A stretch of DNA of 64,000 bases from JAOTZA01 sp965224065 (GCA_965224065.1 CBDCYF010000005.1:2480001-2544000), one strand, 5' to 3'; positions 42,193 through 50,894 are shown, counted from the first letter of the stretch. Notes: generated from the sequence alone by a model not told the origin. A program made the numbers and translations.

Positions 42193-42540
42193 CTACAGAC
42201 GGTAGCGTTTTTTCATCTCGCGATAGCGTCGATAGGCCTTCCGGTCGAGCCTCTCGGACAAGTGCCGGTCGAGGATCGGCACCAGCTTGTTGCGCAGGAA
42301 CTCGCCGCGGGCCATCCACTGGTAGTAACTGCGGCCGCCATGGTGGTAGGGGCCGTAGAGGCGCCCGCCCGGAAAGTTCTCCTGGATCCACTGAAAGAGA
42401 GCTTCGTGGTCGGTGTGCATCCGCAAGGTCACCTGCGGCTGGCGGCCGTCCCCCCCAAAATGGCCCTCCCCGACCAGGACGCCGAGCAAGAAGCCGGTCC
42501 GGAATGCTTGCCGGGAAGTTGTTTCACCGTCAGTTTTCAT
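42193..42540 (-). CDS. LAGLIDADG homing-endonuclease-like small protein
   Basis: 115 aa, ATG at 42540. The helix FLLGVLVGEGHFGG (about residues 17-30) resembles one LAGLIDADG motif, with Glu in place of the catalytic Asp (GEG). QVTLRMHTDHEALFQWIQENF, GRLYGPY and SYYQWMARGEFLRNKLVPIL follow the fold of single-motif enzymes that dimerise. It is free-standing, not in an intron or intein, and runs against the surrounding genes. Its start codon overlaps a degenerate parS-like palindrome. It may be a domesticated regulator (as WhiA is) or a selfish gene. Position between jag and rsmG is where mnmE is often found. Confidence 0.75.
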   Translation of the reverse strand: MKTDGETTSRQAFRTGFLLGVLVGEGHFGGDGRQPQVTLRMHTDHEALFQWIQENFPGGRLYGPYHHGGRSYYQWMARGEFLRNKLVPILDRHLSERLDRKAYRRYREMKKRYRL

Positions 42541-42567
42541 GTGAAACTCCAGGTTGTTTCACCGTCA
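42519..42567. repeat. Direct repeat with parS half-sites
   Basis: TTGTTTCACCGTCA occurs at 42519-42532 and 42554-42567, each beginning with the TGTTTCAC half of parS. Between them TTTTCATGTGAAAC (about 42534-42547) is a weaker full palindrome overlapping the LAGLIDADG-like start codon. Confidence 0.6.
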
Positions 42568-42583
42568 AGTATCACGTGAAACA
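42568..42583. other. parS: parS partition site
   Basis: AGTATCACGTGAAACA matches TGTTTCACGTGAAACA at 14 of 16 positions, with the central CACGTG intact. It lies 55 nt before rsmG and just upstream of parAB, a usual origin-proximal location for ParB loading. Confidence 0.85.
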
Positions 42584-42637
42584 CGGACGGGCTCAACCCC
42601 ATGGACGTTGGGCCGTTGCTGAGCCAGAATCCCCCTC

Positions 42638-43273
42638 ATGGCCGTCTTGCTGCCCGAGCTGTCTCGAGACGAGTTTCGGCAGCGGTTGTCTGGCGCCCCG
42701 GAGGCCGAGTTGGATCGGATCGCCGGGTCCCTCTTTCGCTATTACCTTGAGCTCTGTCGCTGGTCCGGCCGCCAGGCCTTGATCGGGCCAGGGACGGCTG
42801 AGCGCGTCGTCGAGCGGCATTTTGGAGAGAGCTTGGCCGCCTGGCCCCTTCTTCCCCGCCGGCCGGCACGGGTCGTGGACTTGGGCTCGGGCGCCGGATT
42901 CCCCGGTCTCGTCCTCGCCGCGCTGGCGCCCCATTTGGACGTTTGGCTGGTCGAAAGCCGCGTCCGCAAGGCGGCGTTTCTCCGCCATGCCGCGGATCGT
43001 GCGTCGTTGTCGTGTCACTGCCTCAATGCTAGAGTCGGCGCCGCTCTTCCGGACGGTTTCCCCGAGAAGATCGACCTCCTGACGCTCCGCGCGGTTCGAT
43101 TGAGCCGGGGTGTGTGGGCGAGCCTGCAAAGGGCGCTGGTCCCCGGTGGCAGGGCCTTGGTCTGGGGAGGGCCCGACCCTCCCGAGGAAATGGCCGGGTG
43201 GTCGATCCAACGGCGAGTCCGGCTGGAGGGGAACCGGCGGTGGATCCTGGAGCTCCTGCCGCAGAGTTTTTGA
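42638..43273 (+). CDS. rsmG: 16S rRNA m7G527 methyltransferase RsmG
   Basis: 211 aa, ATG at 42638. SAM-binding RVVDLGSGAGFPGLVLA, acidic VWLVESRVRKAAFLRHAA, and LTLRAVRLSRG. N-terminal helices (YYLELCRWSGRQALIGP) match RsmG. It is followed after 1 nt by parA, as in many genomes (gidB-parA-parB). The preceding mnmE/mnmG genes common in this cluster are absent. Confidence 0.95.
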   Translation: MAVLLPELSRDEFRQRLSGAPEAELDRIAGSLFRYYLELCRWSGRQALIGPGTAERVVERHFGESLAAWPLLPRRPARVVDLGSGAGFPGLVLAALAPHLDVWLVESRVRKAAFLRHAADRASLSCHCLNARVGAALPDGFPEKIDLLTLRAVRLSRGVWASLQRALVPGGRALVWGGPDPPEEMAGWSIQRRVRLEGNRRWILELLPQSF

Positions 43274-43274
43274 G

Positions 43275-44033
43275 ATGAATCGGGTCATCGCGATTGCCAA
43301 TCAAAAGGGCGGGGTCGGCAAGACCACGACGGCGATCAACCTGGGAGCGGCCCTGGCGGCGCTCGAACGGCGCGTGCTGCTGGTGGACTGCGACCCGCAA
43401 GGCAACGCCACCCGGGGGCTGGGCCATGAGGCCGAAGCCCCGCACCTCTACCAGGTCCTCCTCGGGGAGGCCTCCCTCGGGGAGGCCATACGACCCACAC
43501 CGTTCCCACAGCTCGACTTGGCGCCGGCCAACCGGGAGCTGGTCGGGGCGGAGGTGGAGCTGGTCCATCTCGAAGGCTGGGAGCATCGCTTGCGCCGGGC
43601 GCTGTCGGAGGCTGCGGCCGACTATGAGACGATCCTGCTGGACTGTCCGCCATCGCTCGGCCATTTGACCGTCTGCAGCTTGGTGGCGGCCGACGGAGTG
43701 CTGGTGCCCCTTCAGTGTGAGTATTTTGCGCTCGAAGGCATCAGTGAGCTGGTGCAGACGGTGGGGCGGGTGCAGCGAGGACTCAACCCAAAGCTCGAGA
43801 TCGACGGGATCCTGTTGACCATGTACGACGAGCGCACCAACCTCGCCAAGGAAGTCGCCGCGGAGGCGCGCCGGCACTTCGGAAACCGCGTCTATGAGAC
43901 CGTCGTGCCGCGCAATGTGAGGCTGGCGGAGGCGCCCAGCCATGGGCTTCCGGTGCTCCAATACGACATTCGCAGCCGGGGAGCCGAGGCCTTCCTGGCG
44001 CTGGCGCGAGAGTTTCTGACCAGGGCGGCATAG
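43275..44033 (+). CDS. parA: Chromosome-partitioning ATPase ParA/Soj
   Basis: 252 aa from the ATG at 43275, 1 nt after the rsmG stop. Deviant Walker A KGGVGKTTTAINLG with signature Lys, VLLVDCDPQGNATRGLG, LLDCPPSLG (Walker B) and VLVPLQCEYFALEGISELV. Membership in the chromosomal Soj group fits its origin-proximal place. It moves ParB-parS complexes. Confidence 0.97.
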   Translation: MNRVIAIANQKGGVGKTTTAINLGAALAALERRVLLVDCDPQGNATRGLGHEAEAPHLYQVLLGEASLGEAIRPTPFPQLDLAPANRELVGAEVELVHLEGWEHRLRRALSEAAADYETILLDCPPSLGHLTVCSLVAADGVLVPLQCEYFALEGISELVQTVGRVQRGLNPKLEIDGILLTMYDERTNLAKEVAAEARRHFGNRVYETVVPRNVRLAEAPSHGLPVLQYDIRSRGAEAFLALAREFLTRAA

Positions 44034-44048
44034 GGAGGTCGGGCGACG

Positions 44049-44882
44049 ATGGCGAAACGGAAAGGTCTTGGCCGGGGGCTGGATGCCCTGATCAAGGAAG
44101 AGAGCCCGGGCGGGGCGGCCACATTGCAGCTCGATCGGCTCAAGCCCAACCGGCTCCAGCCCCGGGACCGGTTCGACTCCGCGACCCTGGCCGAGCTAGC
44201 GGCGTCCATCCAGGCGCAGGGTCTGGTCCAGCCGATCGTGGTCACCCCGCGGAAAGGTGGCGACTACACGATCATCGCGGGGGAGAGACGGTGGCGCGCG
44301 GCCCGCCAGGCGGGTCTCCAGCAAGTGCCGGTCTCGATTCGCGAAGTGGCCGATGAGCGCGAGCTCCTGGAGATGGCCCTGGTCGAGAACCTCCAGCGCA
44401 CCGACCTCAACCCGATCGAAGAGGCCGCCGCCTACCGGCGTCTGGCCGCCGATTTTGGTTTGAAGCAAGAAGAGGTCGCGCAGAGGGTCGGCAAGAGCCG
44501 CGCCGCGGTCTCCAACACCGTTCGACTGCTCGGGCTACCGGAAGAGGTTCAGGAATACTTGCGGCAGGGCCAATTGACGGCGGGCCAGGCTCGGCCGCTG
44601 CTGGCGCTGGGCGACGCCGACGAACAGATCCGGGTGGCGCGCCAGGCGGTGCGCCGTGGGCTGAGCGCGCGAGATTTGGAAAAAAAGTCCCGGCGGCGCA
44701 AAAGCGGAAAACAGCCCGATGCCAATACTCGCGCTGCCGGGGAGCAGCTCACACGATCGCTGGGTACTCGCGTCGAGATCAAGCGGCGAGGCAAGGGCGG
44801 AGCAGTCGTCATATCGTTTCATTCGGAGGAGGAGCTGATCCGTCTCCACGAGCTACTGATGAAGGCAGGGAGCAAGAAATGA
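44049..44882 (+). CDS. parB: Chromosome-partitioning protein ParB/Spo0J
   Basis: 277 aa, ATG at 44049. N-terminal GLGRGLDALI, then the CTPase/ParB box GERRWRAARQAG and ENLQRTDLNPIEEAAAYRRL. The helix-turn-helix (KQEEVAQRVGKSRAAVSNTVRLLGLP) and a C-terminal dimerisation domain follow. The parS site at 42568 is about 1.5 kb upstream. Its stop overlaps the bactofilin start as ATGA. Confidence 0.97.
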   Translation: MAKRKGLGRGLDALIKEESPGGAATLQLDRLKPNRLQPRDRFDSATLAELAASIQAQGLVQPIVVTPRKGGDYTIIAGERRWRAARQAGLQQVPVSIREVADERELLEMALVENLQRTDLNPIEEAAAYRRLAADFGLKQEEVAQRVGKSRAAVSNTVRLLGLPEEVQEYLRQGQLTAGQARPLLALGDADEQIRVARQAVRRGLSARDLEKKSRRRKSGKQPDANTRAAGEQLTRSLGTRVEIKRRGKGGAVVISFHSEEELIRLHELLMKAGSKK

Positions 44883-45280
44883 AGTCTAGAACCGACGGCT
44901 CAAAAGGCGATCTCAACGGATTCCTCGACGCCGGGGGCCACATCAAGGGCGAGCTCTATTTTGAAGACACGTTCCGTATCGACGGCCGGCTGACCGGCGG
45001 AGCGACGTCCAAGGGCGACCTCGTGGTCGGCGAAAGCGGAGAAGTCGACGCCGAGATTCGAGTCGGGCGGGTCTTTGTCTCGGGCCGCGTGAGCGGCTCG
45101 ATCCGCGCCAGCCGCCGCATCGAGATCACCGCCGGGGGCCGCGTAACCGCGGATATCGAGACCCCAAGGCTCATTATCGAAGAAGGAGCCGTTTTCGAGG
45201 GCCGTTGTTCGATGTCAGGGCGTGGCGAGTCCCGCCAGGCTCCGAGAGCCGCGCCGATCCCGATCTCTAGAGAAAGTTAA
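44879..45280 (+). CDS. Bactofilin
   Basis: 133 aa, ATG at 44879. The DUF583 right-handed beta-helix core has repeated Gly/Val strands: DAGGHIKGELYFEDTFRIDGRLTG, then VGESGEVDAEIRVGRVFVSG and TAGGRVTADIETPRLIIEEGAVFEG. Bactofilins polymerise without nucleotide and in Myxococcus position ParABS (BacNOP). Direct coupling to parB here suggests the same role. Its stop overlaps that of the convergent downstream gene. Confidence 0.94.
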   Translation: MKSRTDGSKGDLNGFLDAGGHIKGELYFEDTFRIDGRLTGGATSKGDLVVGESGEVDAEIRVGRVFVSGRVSGSIRASRRIEITAGGRVTADIETPRLIIEEGAVFEGRCSMSGRGESRQAPRAAPIPISRES

Positions 45281-47043
45281 TTAGTAAGAAAAGGGTCGCT
45301 GGGTTCATCCTCGGGTGTTTCGGCCGGCTCGGCGCTCTCGTACGAGGGCACGTACGTCAGGGGCGTCCGTGCCAGAAACGAGGGCTCAAAGGCCGACACC
45401 AGCACCCGGCCCTCCAGATCTTGACTCACGGGCCGGCCGAGGCCATAGAGCAGGGTCGGCACCACGTCGAGGACGTTGGCTTCGGAGAGAAAGTTCCCGG
45501 GCTGGATCCCTTCGCCACGCAGGAAGAGCACCCCGTCCGACGTCGGGTGAAACACGCCCTGGAGAGGCCGCCGCGCCAGGGCGCGAACGGCGCGCCGCCA
45601 ACCGGTTGGTGCTTCCACCCCAAACGGTGAGACGACCGCCAGGATCTTCGGGTCGCCGTGGCGCGCCCAGAGCTGGGCGAGAAAGGCGTCGAGTTGCCGG
45701 TAGTAGGCGGTGACGATTTGCGCCGAGCGACGGGCACCCTCTTCTTGCACGCCGTCGAACTGAAACGCGGCGTAGCCGCCAAAGAAGAGGCGGGAAACCT
45801 CGGACAGCCCGGGGAGCAGGAGAAAGAAAGAGTTCAGGTCCTGTCTCTGGTCGAGCAGGAACAGACCGAGCGATTCGCGCCAGCGGTCGGCGGCGAGCAT
45901 TCGCAAAACGCCGAGCGGGACTTCGTCTCCCAGCTCCGCCGTCACCGCCGGGTCGAGATCAGAATAGCCCACTTGAAAGAGAACGCCACGCTCCGCCAGC
46001 TCGGGAGGCAGGGCCGCGGCCGCCGAGAAGTCGCCGGAGAAATAGCGGTCGGCAAAGGCAAAGGCAAGGGGCTGCTTTGTGGGATGAGTCGTCGGCCAGC
46101 CAAGGACGCCGGAGGAGCGCCCCAGCAGCGCATCGATCTCCCACAGCGTGAGCGAGCGTCGCAGCCGCGCGTCGAAGGGCCGCGAGGTCAAGCCCGGGAC
46201 GATGCCACGGGGAAAGAACGGACCGGCCGGAAGAATGCGCAAATCCGAGTCGCCCAGAAAAGCCAGCGAGGAGACATGATCGCCGAGTATTCCGTGCCGG
46301 TACGGAGGTCTGCCCGTGGCGACGGTGGTCCACAGCGCGCTGGCGGTCGGTGGAGAGAAGCTCCCCAGCCGCGCGTGAGTGCCTTGCTCGATCAGCTCGG
46401 CAAAGAAGGGGAGCTGGCCCTGCTGGGCGAGTGGCAGGATCGCATCCAACGTGGCCCCTTGAAGACCCACGACAAACAGGTCCGGTCCGGGCTCGAGCAC
46501 TACCGCCGACGGGAGCGGCGAAGGCCGCGGGCGGGGCCGGAAGGCCTCGCGCCGCTCGAGCAGTACGTAGATCGAGGAGATCGCCACCAGCACGAGGACG
46601 GCCACCGAGCTCCTGCCGTAACGTCTTCCGGGAAACGAGTGGAGAAGGGCGGTGTAAAACGCGATCAGGGCCGCGATGGTGAGCCAGATCGCGGCCTTGA
46701 TCAACCGGACGTTGATGCCCTTGGGAACAAAAAAGGCGAAGTAGGAGGCGTGTGTCCAGTCGCTGATTGCCGACGCCGCCAGCACCGCGCTCAGGGTCCA
46801 CGGCAAGAGCTTCTGGGCGCGGCCGGGCCAGCGCCAGGTAAAAAGAGACAGAACGGCGGCGCTCAACAGGCCAAAGAAGGCGGCCAGCGCGGCCGCGGCA
46901 CGCAGAAAGCGCAACGGTCCAAAGGGAAGATCCGGGTTGAGAAAAAACAGCAACCCGGCGGCCTGCGCCCCGGCGAGGACCCCGGGAACCGCGTTGCAGG
47001 CGAGGTCACGGAACATCCGCGCCACGGGCCGGGAAGTCGACAT
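45277..47043 (-). CDS. Membrane protein with alkaline phosphatase-like (type I phosphodiesterase) domain
   Basis: 588 aa from the ATG at 47043; a TTG at 47088 is less likely. Four or five hydrophobic helices occupy residues 15-180. They are followed by a soluble domain: DLFVVGLQGATLDAILPLAQ, then SPPTASALWTTVATGRPPYRHGI, the metal/threonine region of type I phosphodiesterases. The typical DG near the first strand is QG here and the C-terminal HxxGxH is not obvious, so the active site may be incomplete. It is one of many acidobacterial AlkP-superfamily proteins, possibly transferring lipid or sugar phosphate groups outside the membrane. Confidence 0.8.
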   Translation of the reverse strand: MSTSRPVARMFRDLACNAVPGVLAGAQAAGLLFFLNPDLPFGPLRFLRAAAALAAFFGLLSAAVLSLFTWRWPGRAQKLLPWTLSAVLAASAISDWTHASYFAFFVPKGINVRLIKAAIWLTIAALIAFYTALLHSFPGRRYGRSSVAVLVLVAISSIYVLLERREAFRPRPRPSPLPSAVVLEPGPDLFVVGLQGATLDAILPLAQQGQLPFFAELIEQGTHARLGSFSPPTASALWTTVATGRPPYRHGILGDHVSSLAFLGDSDLRILPAGPFFPRGIVPGLTSRPFDARLRRSLTLWEIDALLGRSSGVLGWPTTHPTKQPLAFAFADRYFSGDFSAAAALPPELAERGVLFQVGYSDLDPAVTAELGDEVPLGVLRMLAADRWRESLGLFLLDQRQDLNSFFLLLPGLSEVSRLFFGGYAAFQFDGVQEEGARRSAQIVTAYYRQLDAFLAQLWARHGDPKILAVVSPFGVEAPTGWRRAVRALARRPLQGVFHPTSDGVLFLRGEGIQPGNFLSEANVLDVVPTLLYGLGRPVSQDLEGRVLVSAFEPSFLARTPLTYVPSYESAEPAETPEDEPSDPFLTN

Positions 47044-47195
47044 GCTCGAGCTCAGCCGTTTGCCCGCGGGGCCACGTCGTGTGGCCAACCGAACTTCCTC
47101 TGCGGGCTGCTAGGGTCGGACGGCGCCGGCACGGGAAGCGGATGGAGCCTCAAGCTTCAGGAATCCCCGCAGCCAGAATAGCAGACGCAGCGATC

Positions 47196-48266
47196 ATGAA
47201 CGAGACCGCGAGAGACGGCCCGCGGCTATCCATCGTTCACCGTCTGCTGCTCCATCTGCCGGCGGAGACCGCACACGGTCTGGCCCTCACGGGGCTACGC
47301 ATGGGGCAGTCTCAGGCGCCCCGGTGGCTTCGCGCCCGCTTCCAAGTCCGCAATCCGAAGCTGACGCAGAACCTGCTGGACAAGACGTTTCCCAACCCGG
47401 TGGGTCTTGCGGCGGGGTTCGACAAGGACGGGCAGGTGATCTCGGGAATGGAGGCTCTCGGGTTTGGTTTTGTCGAGGTGGGGACGGTGACCCCACAAGG
47501 CCAGAGGGGCAACCCCAAACCACGTCTTTTTCGCCACCCCGAGTCCGCCTCTCTCGAGAATGCGATGGGATTCAACAATCGCGGCGGGCAGGCGCTCGTG
47601 GCCCGACTGCGGCGAGCCGAATCGGTGAAGATTCCGATCGGGGTCAACATCGGCAAGGCCAAACACACGCCCAACCGGGACGCCGAGCGGGACTACGCAT
47701 GGCTGGCTGCCGCGGTCGGAACCCATTGCGACTATCTGGTAGTCAATGTGTCCTCCCCCAACACCCCCGGTCTGCGAGAGCTTCAGACAAGCGGCTCCGT
47801 CGGCCGGATCCTCGCGGTGTGTCGCGAGGAGACCGACCGGCCCGTGCTCGTCAAGCTGTCGCCCGATCTCGGGGACGATGCGGCTCTCGAGCTGGCGAAT
47901 ACGGCGGTCGAGTCGGGTGCCGCCGGTGTCATTCTCGCCAACACCACCACGGACTACGCCCTGTTGCCTTCGGCGCGCCGCGTCGGGGGGCTGAGTGGAC
48001 GCGTTTTGCGCCGGCGCAGCCGCGAACTCCTCCGCCTGGTAGCCGGAGAGCTTTTTGGCAAGTGTCTGTTGATCAGCGTCGGTGGGATCGATTCGGGACG
48101 CGAGGCCTACCGGCGGCTCAAAGCCGGGGCCGGTCTGGTCCAGCTCTACTCGGCGCTGGTGTTCCGGGGGCCGTCGCTGGTCCCGGAGATCCTCCGCGAA
48201 CTGGTCGCCCTGGCCGAGCGAGACGGATACGCGCACCTCTCGGAAGCCGTGGGTGCGGATCTTTAG
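47196..48266 (+). CDS. pyrD: Dihydroorotate dehydrogenase (quinone), class 2
   Basis: 356 aa from the ATG at 47196; a longer frame starts inside the divergent gene. Class 2 marks are the N-terminal membrane-associating helix (RLLLHLPAETAHGLALTGLR), NPVGLAAGFDKDGQ, ENAMGFNNRGG, and NVSSPNTPGLRELQ with catalytic Ser. VILANTTTDY and ISVGGIDSGREAYRRLKAGAGLVQLYSAL bind FMN. It feeds electrons to quinone in pyrimidine synthesis, next to pyrF. Confidence 0.97.
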   Translation: MNETARDGPRLSIVHRLLLHLPAETAHGLALTGLRMGQSQAPRWLRARFQVRNPKLTQNLLDKTFPNPVGLAAGFDKDGQVISGMEALGFGFVEVGTVTPQGQRGNPKPRLFRHPESASLENAMGFNNRGGQALVARLRRAESVKIPIGVNIGKAKHTPNRDAERDYAWLAAAVGTHCDYLVVNVSSPNTPGLRELQTSGSVGRILAVCREETDRPVLVKLSPDLGDDAALELANTAVESGAAGVILANTTTDYALLPSARRVGGLSGRVLRRRSRELLRLVAGELFGKCLLISVGGIDSGREAYRRLKAGAGLVQLYSALVFRGPSLVPEILRELVALAERDGYAHLSEAVGADL

Positions 48267-48324
48267 CAGGCGTGATAAAAGTTAAGATCGAAGTGCGGCG
48301 AGTGCACACAAAAGGAGCAGGCTC

Positions 48325-49050
48325 TTGACCTCAGGTTCCGTACTCGATTCCGTGGCGGTGGCTCTCGACACCTCCGATCGCGCGGAATTCCAGCGCTGGT
48401 GCCGTCTCTTTGGCGGTCGGGTCGGGGTCCTCAAGGTGGGGCTCGAGGCGTTCTGCCGCTGGGGTCCCTGGGCGCTCGAGGAGGCCCGCGCGCACGCCGA
48501 GCGGGTGCTCGCGGATCTCAAGCTCCACGATATCCCTCACACTGTCGGTCGATCGGTCGCTGCGGTGCGCGAGAGCGGTGTCGAGCTCCTGACCGTCCAC
48601 GCCGGCGGTGGTTCCGCAGTGTTGCGCGCCGCGGCCGACGCCGCGGGAGGCGAGATGACGCTTCTTGCGGTGACGGTCTTGACCCACTTGGATGACGGGG
48701 CGCTGGACCGCCTGGATCTCCCGGGTAGCGTGGCCGAGCGGGCGCTCTCCTGGGCCCGTGCCGCGCGGGAGGCCGGTTGTGGCGGGGCCGTTTGCTCGCC
48801 GCGGGAGGTGGCGGTGCTGCGTCGCGGGCTTGGGGAGGATGTTCTCCTGGTCACGCCGGGCGTGCGGCTTCAGGGCTCGGCGGTGGCGACCGACGACCAG
48901 CGGCGGACCGCGACGCCGGCAGAGGCGATCGCGGCCGGCGCGGATCTGTTGGTCATCGGCCGGCCGCTGACCCGAGCACCAGATCCCGAACGAGCCCTCG
49001 AAGAGCTCGAGGAGGCCCTGCAAGGCCGGCTAGTCAGCGGCGCTTTCTAA
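48325..49050 (+). CDS. pyrF: Orotidine 5'-phosphate decarboxylase
   Basis: 241 aa, TTG start at 48325 with AAAGGAGC 7 nt upstream. Substrate motifs VAVALDTSDRAEF and the catalytic DLKLHDIPHTV (Lys-Asp network), VHAGGGSAVL, and VTPGVRLQGSAVATDDQRR. GADLLVIGRPLTRAPDP completes the phosphate loop. It works after pyrD in UMP synthesis, 58 nt downstream on the same strand. Confidence 0.97.
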   Translation: MTSGSVLDSVAVALDTSDRAEFQRWCRLFGGRVGVLKVGLEAFCRWGPWALEEARAHAERVLADLKLHDIPHTVGRSVAAVRESGVELLTVHAGGGSAVLRAAADAAGGEMTLLAVTVLTHLDDGALDRLDLPGSVAERALSWARAAREAGCGGAVCSPREVAVLRRGLGEDVLLVTPGVRLQGSAVATDDQRRTATPAEAIAAGADLLVIGRPLTRAPDPERALEELEEALQGRLVSGAF

Positions 49051-49073
49051 CGGGTGCGTGTCAGGGTGACCAG

Positions 49074-49463
49074 CTAGGACAGGGTCTTGCGCTCGACGTC
49101 GAGCTCGATCGCCCAATCCCACTCGCGGAACAACAAGTTGACCGGCATGGTGTATTTGCCCTTGACGCGTACGCGGGCGGCGGTTTTTTCGACCGTCAGC
49201 TCGTCCGCTTCGATCGGGATCTCCAGCTCCTCGGCACGCTGCAAGATCTCGCGTTTGAACTTCTCGGTGCTTGCGTTGCTGATACTGGCGAGCTCCGCTT
49301 TGCGCTCGATGAAGTTCTCCAGCTCGGCGGCGTCCATCTTGATCGGGATAACCTGATAGGCCACATAGCCGAAGTAGGCGAGCAGGGCCAGCCAGAAGAG
49401 ACAGCCGATCTTGCTGTCGCCCTTCTGCCGCCGAAGGGTTCGGGAAAACGGTCTCTGGTTCAT
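49074..49463 (-). CDS. DUF4845-like single-pass membrane protein
   Basis: 129 aa from the ATG at 49463, with ribosome site GAGGAG. Positively charged N-terminus, one transmembrane helix (about residues 18-36, IGCLFWLALLAYFGYVAYQV), then a periplasmic alpha/beta domain ending VKGKYTMPVNLLFREWDWAIEL. Similar small proteins are encoded next to lepB in many Proteobacteria. Here it follows two lepB genes, 34 nt after the second. Function unknown. Confidence 0.75.
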   Translation of the reverse strand: MNQRPFSRTLRRQKGDSKIGCLFWLALLAYFGYVAYQVIPIKMDAAELENFIERKAELASISNASTEKFKREILQRAEELEIPIEADELTVEKTAARVRVKGKYTMPVNLLFREWDWAIELDVERKTLS

Positions 49464-49497
49464 TGTCACTCCTCGCTTGCTTTCCGGCTTCCGCTTG

Positions 49498-50214
49498 CTA
49501 TCGGACGAGCCGCAAGCTCCTTTTCCATCGCGTACGCGTAGGGAAATTCGCGGCAACCTCTCCGAGCTGCTTGATTCTACCGAGGTATCCGGGCCAGTCG
49601 GTATGTTCTATTTCACTGCTAAACGACCAGTAGATCAACAACGCGCGTCCCTTGACGTGGGACATCGGCACCGGACCCCAGAACCGGGAGTCGTTCGAGT
49701 TGTCCCGGTTGTCGCCCAGAACAAAGAGATGATTCTCCGGGACGGTGTACGTTCCAAAGTTGTCGCGGAGGCGGTAGTCGTCGGGCAAAAAGAGCGACGA
49801 GGGGTAGGTTCGCGCGTCGGCGTGGAACACGTATCCTGATTCGTCGACCGCTTCTCCGTTGATGTGGAGAGTCTTGTCGCGGAGCTCGATCTGATCGCCG
49901 GGGAGCCCCACGCACCGCTTGATGAAATCGCGGCCGGGATTCTGGGGGAACTTGAAGACCACCACGTCGCCGCGGCGCACCGCGCGTTGCGGCCAGGCGG
50001 ATGCTGCCGCGTCTCCGCCGTAGATGAATTTGTTGACCAGGATGTGATCCCCCACCAGGAGACTCGGCTCCATCGATCCGGTGGGGATCTTGAACACTTG
50101 CACCAGGTAGGTGCGCGCAAAGGTCGCCAGGACGACGGCGACCAGCAAGGCCTCTAGATACTCACGGAGAGTGGAGCGCGGCGGGCGGGCTCGAGCCGTC
50201 TCGGTCTGGCTCAA
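49498..50214 (-). CDS. lepB: Signal peptidase I, second copy
   Basis: 238 aa from the TTG at 50214, which overlaps the upstream lepB stop as TTGA; a GTG at 50241 is alternative. Transmembrane helix about 22-38, catalytic Ser47 in PTGSMEPSL, Lys99 in FIKRCVGLPGD, and the conserved box GDNRDNSNDSRFWGPVP. It releases exported proteins at the outer face of the inner membrane. About half its residues match the adjacent copy by eye, so a tandem duplication is likely. Confidence 0.93.
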   Translation of the reverse strand: MSQTETARARPPRSTLREYLEALLVAVVLATFARTYLVQVFKIPTGSMEPSLLVGDHILVNKFIYGGDAAASAWPQRAVRRGDVVVFKFPQNPGRDFIKRCVGLPGDQIELRDKTLHINGEAVDESGYVFHADARTYPSSLFLPDDYRLRDNFGTYTVPENHLFVLGDNRDNSNDSRFWGPVPMSHVKGRALLIYWSFSSEIEHTDWPGYLGRIKQLGEVAANFPTRTRWKRSLRLVR

Positions 50215-50894
50215 CGGATCAGGTGGAACGTCCGCTCCCACCGGGTGCGAGTGAGAAAGCCGGCGGCGGTCTTAAAAAGCTGTCGGACCTTCGCGCCCCA
50301 GCCGGGCCAGGTCCCGTCCGGTGTCTCGCCGCCAAAGGACCAGTAGACCAAAAGCGCCCGTCCCTTGACGAAGTGGCTTGGCACCGGGCCCCAGAACCGC
50401 GAGTCGTACGAATAGTCGCGATTGTCACCGAGACAAAAGAGACCGTCTCCGGGGACGGCATAGGGCCCGAAGTTGTCGCGCTGGCGCATCCCGCCGGGCA
50501 CCATGCGGCTGTCGCGGTGCACGGTGTAGGACGAGTCTTCGACCCAGGCGTCGTTGACGTAGAGGTCTTTGTCCCGAAGCCGGATGTCGTCGCCGGGCAG
50601 CCCGATGCAGCGCTTGACCATGTCGACCGTCGGGCGCTCCGGCGAACGGAAGATCACGATGTCGCCACGCCGGGCGGGGCGCAACGGCAGGAGCTTCTCT
50701 TCCCAATCCCATTGGGTGGATCCGTAGATAAACCGATTGACGAACAGATGATCGCCGATCAGAAGCGTGTCTTCCATCGAAGCCGATGGAATGTAGAAGG
50801 TCTTGATCAAAAAGCCGTTGGTGAAGCCGAGAAAGATCACTGCGATCAGCAGGGCCTCGAAGTACTCGCGAATCGTCGAGTTTCTCTTTTCCAT
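50211..50894 (-). CDS. lepB: Signal peptidase I, first copy
   Basis: 227 aa, ATG at 50894. Transmembrane helix about 12-30, catalytic Ser39 in PSASMEDTL, Lys94 in MVKRCIGLPGD, and GDNRDYSYDSRFWGPVP. Shares the C-terminal FLTRTRW-type ending with the copy downstream. Having two coupled, different S26 enzymes suggests divided substrate sets. Confidence 0.94.
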   Translation of the reverse strand: MEKRNSTIREYFEALLIAVIFLGFTNGFLIKTFYIPSASMEDTLLIGDHLFVNRFIYGSTQWDWEEKLLPLRPARRGDIVIFRSPERPTVDMVKRCIGLPGDDIRLRDKDLYVNDAWVEDSSYTVHRDSRMVPGGMRQRDNFGPYAVPGDGLFCLGDNRDYSYDSRFWGPVPSHFVKGRALLVYWSFGGETPDGTWPGWGAKVRQLFKTAAGFLTRTRWERTFHLIR

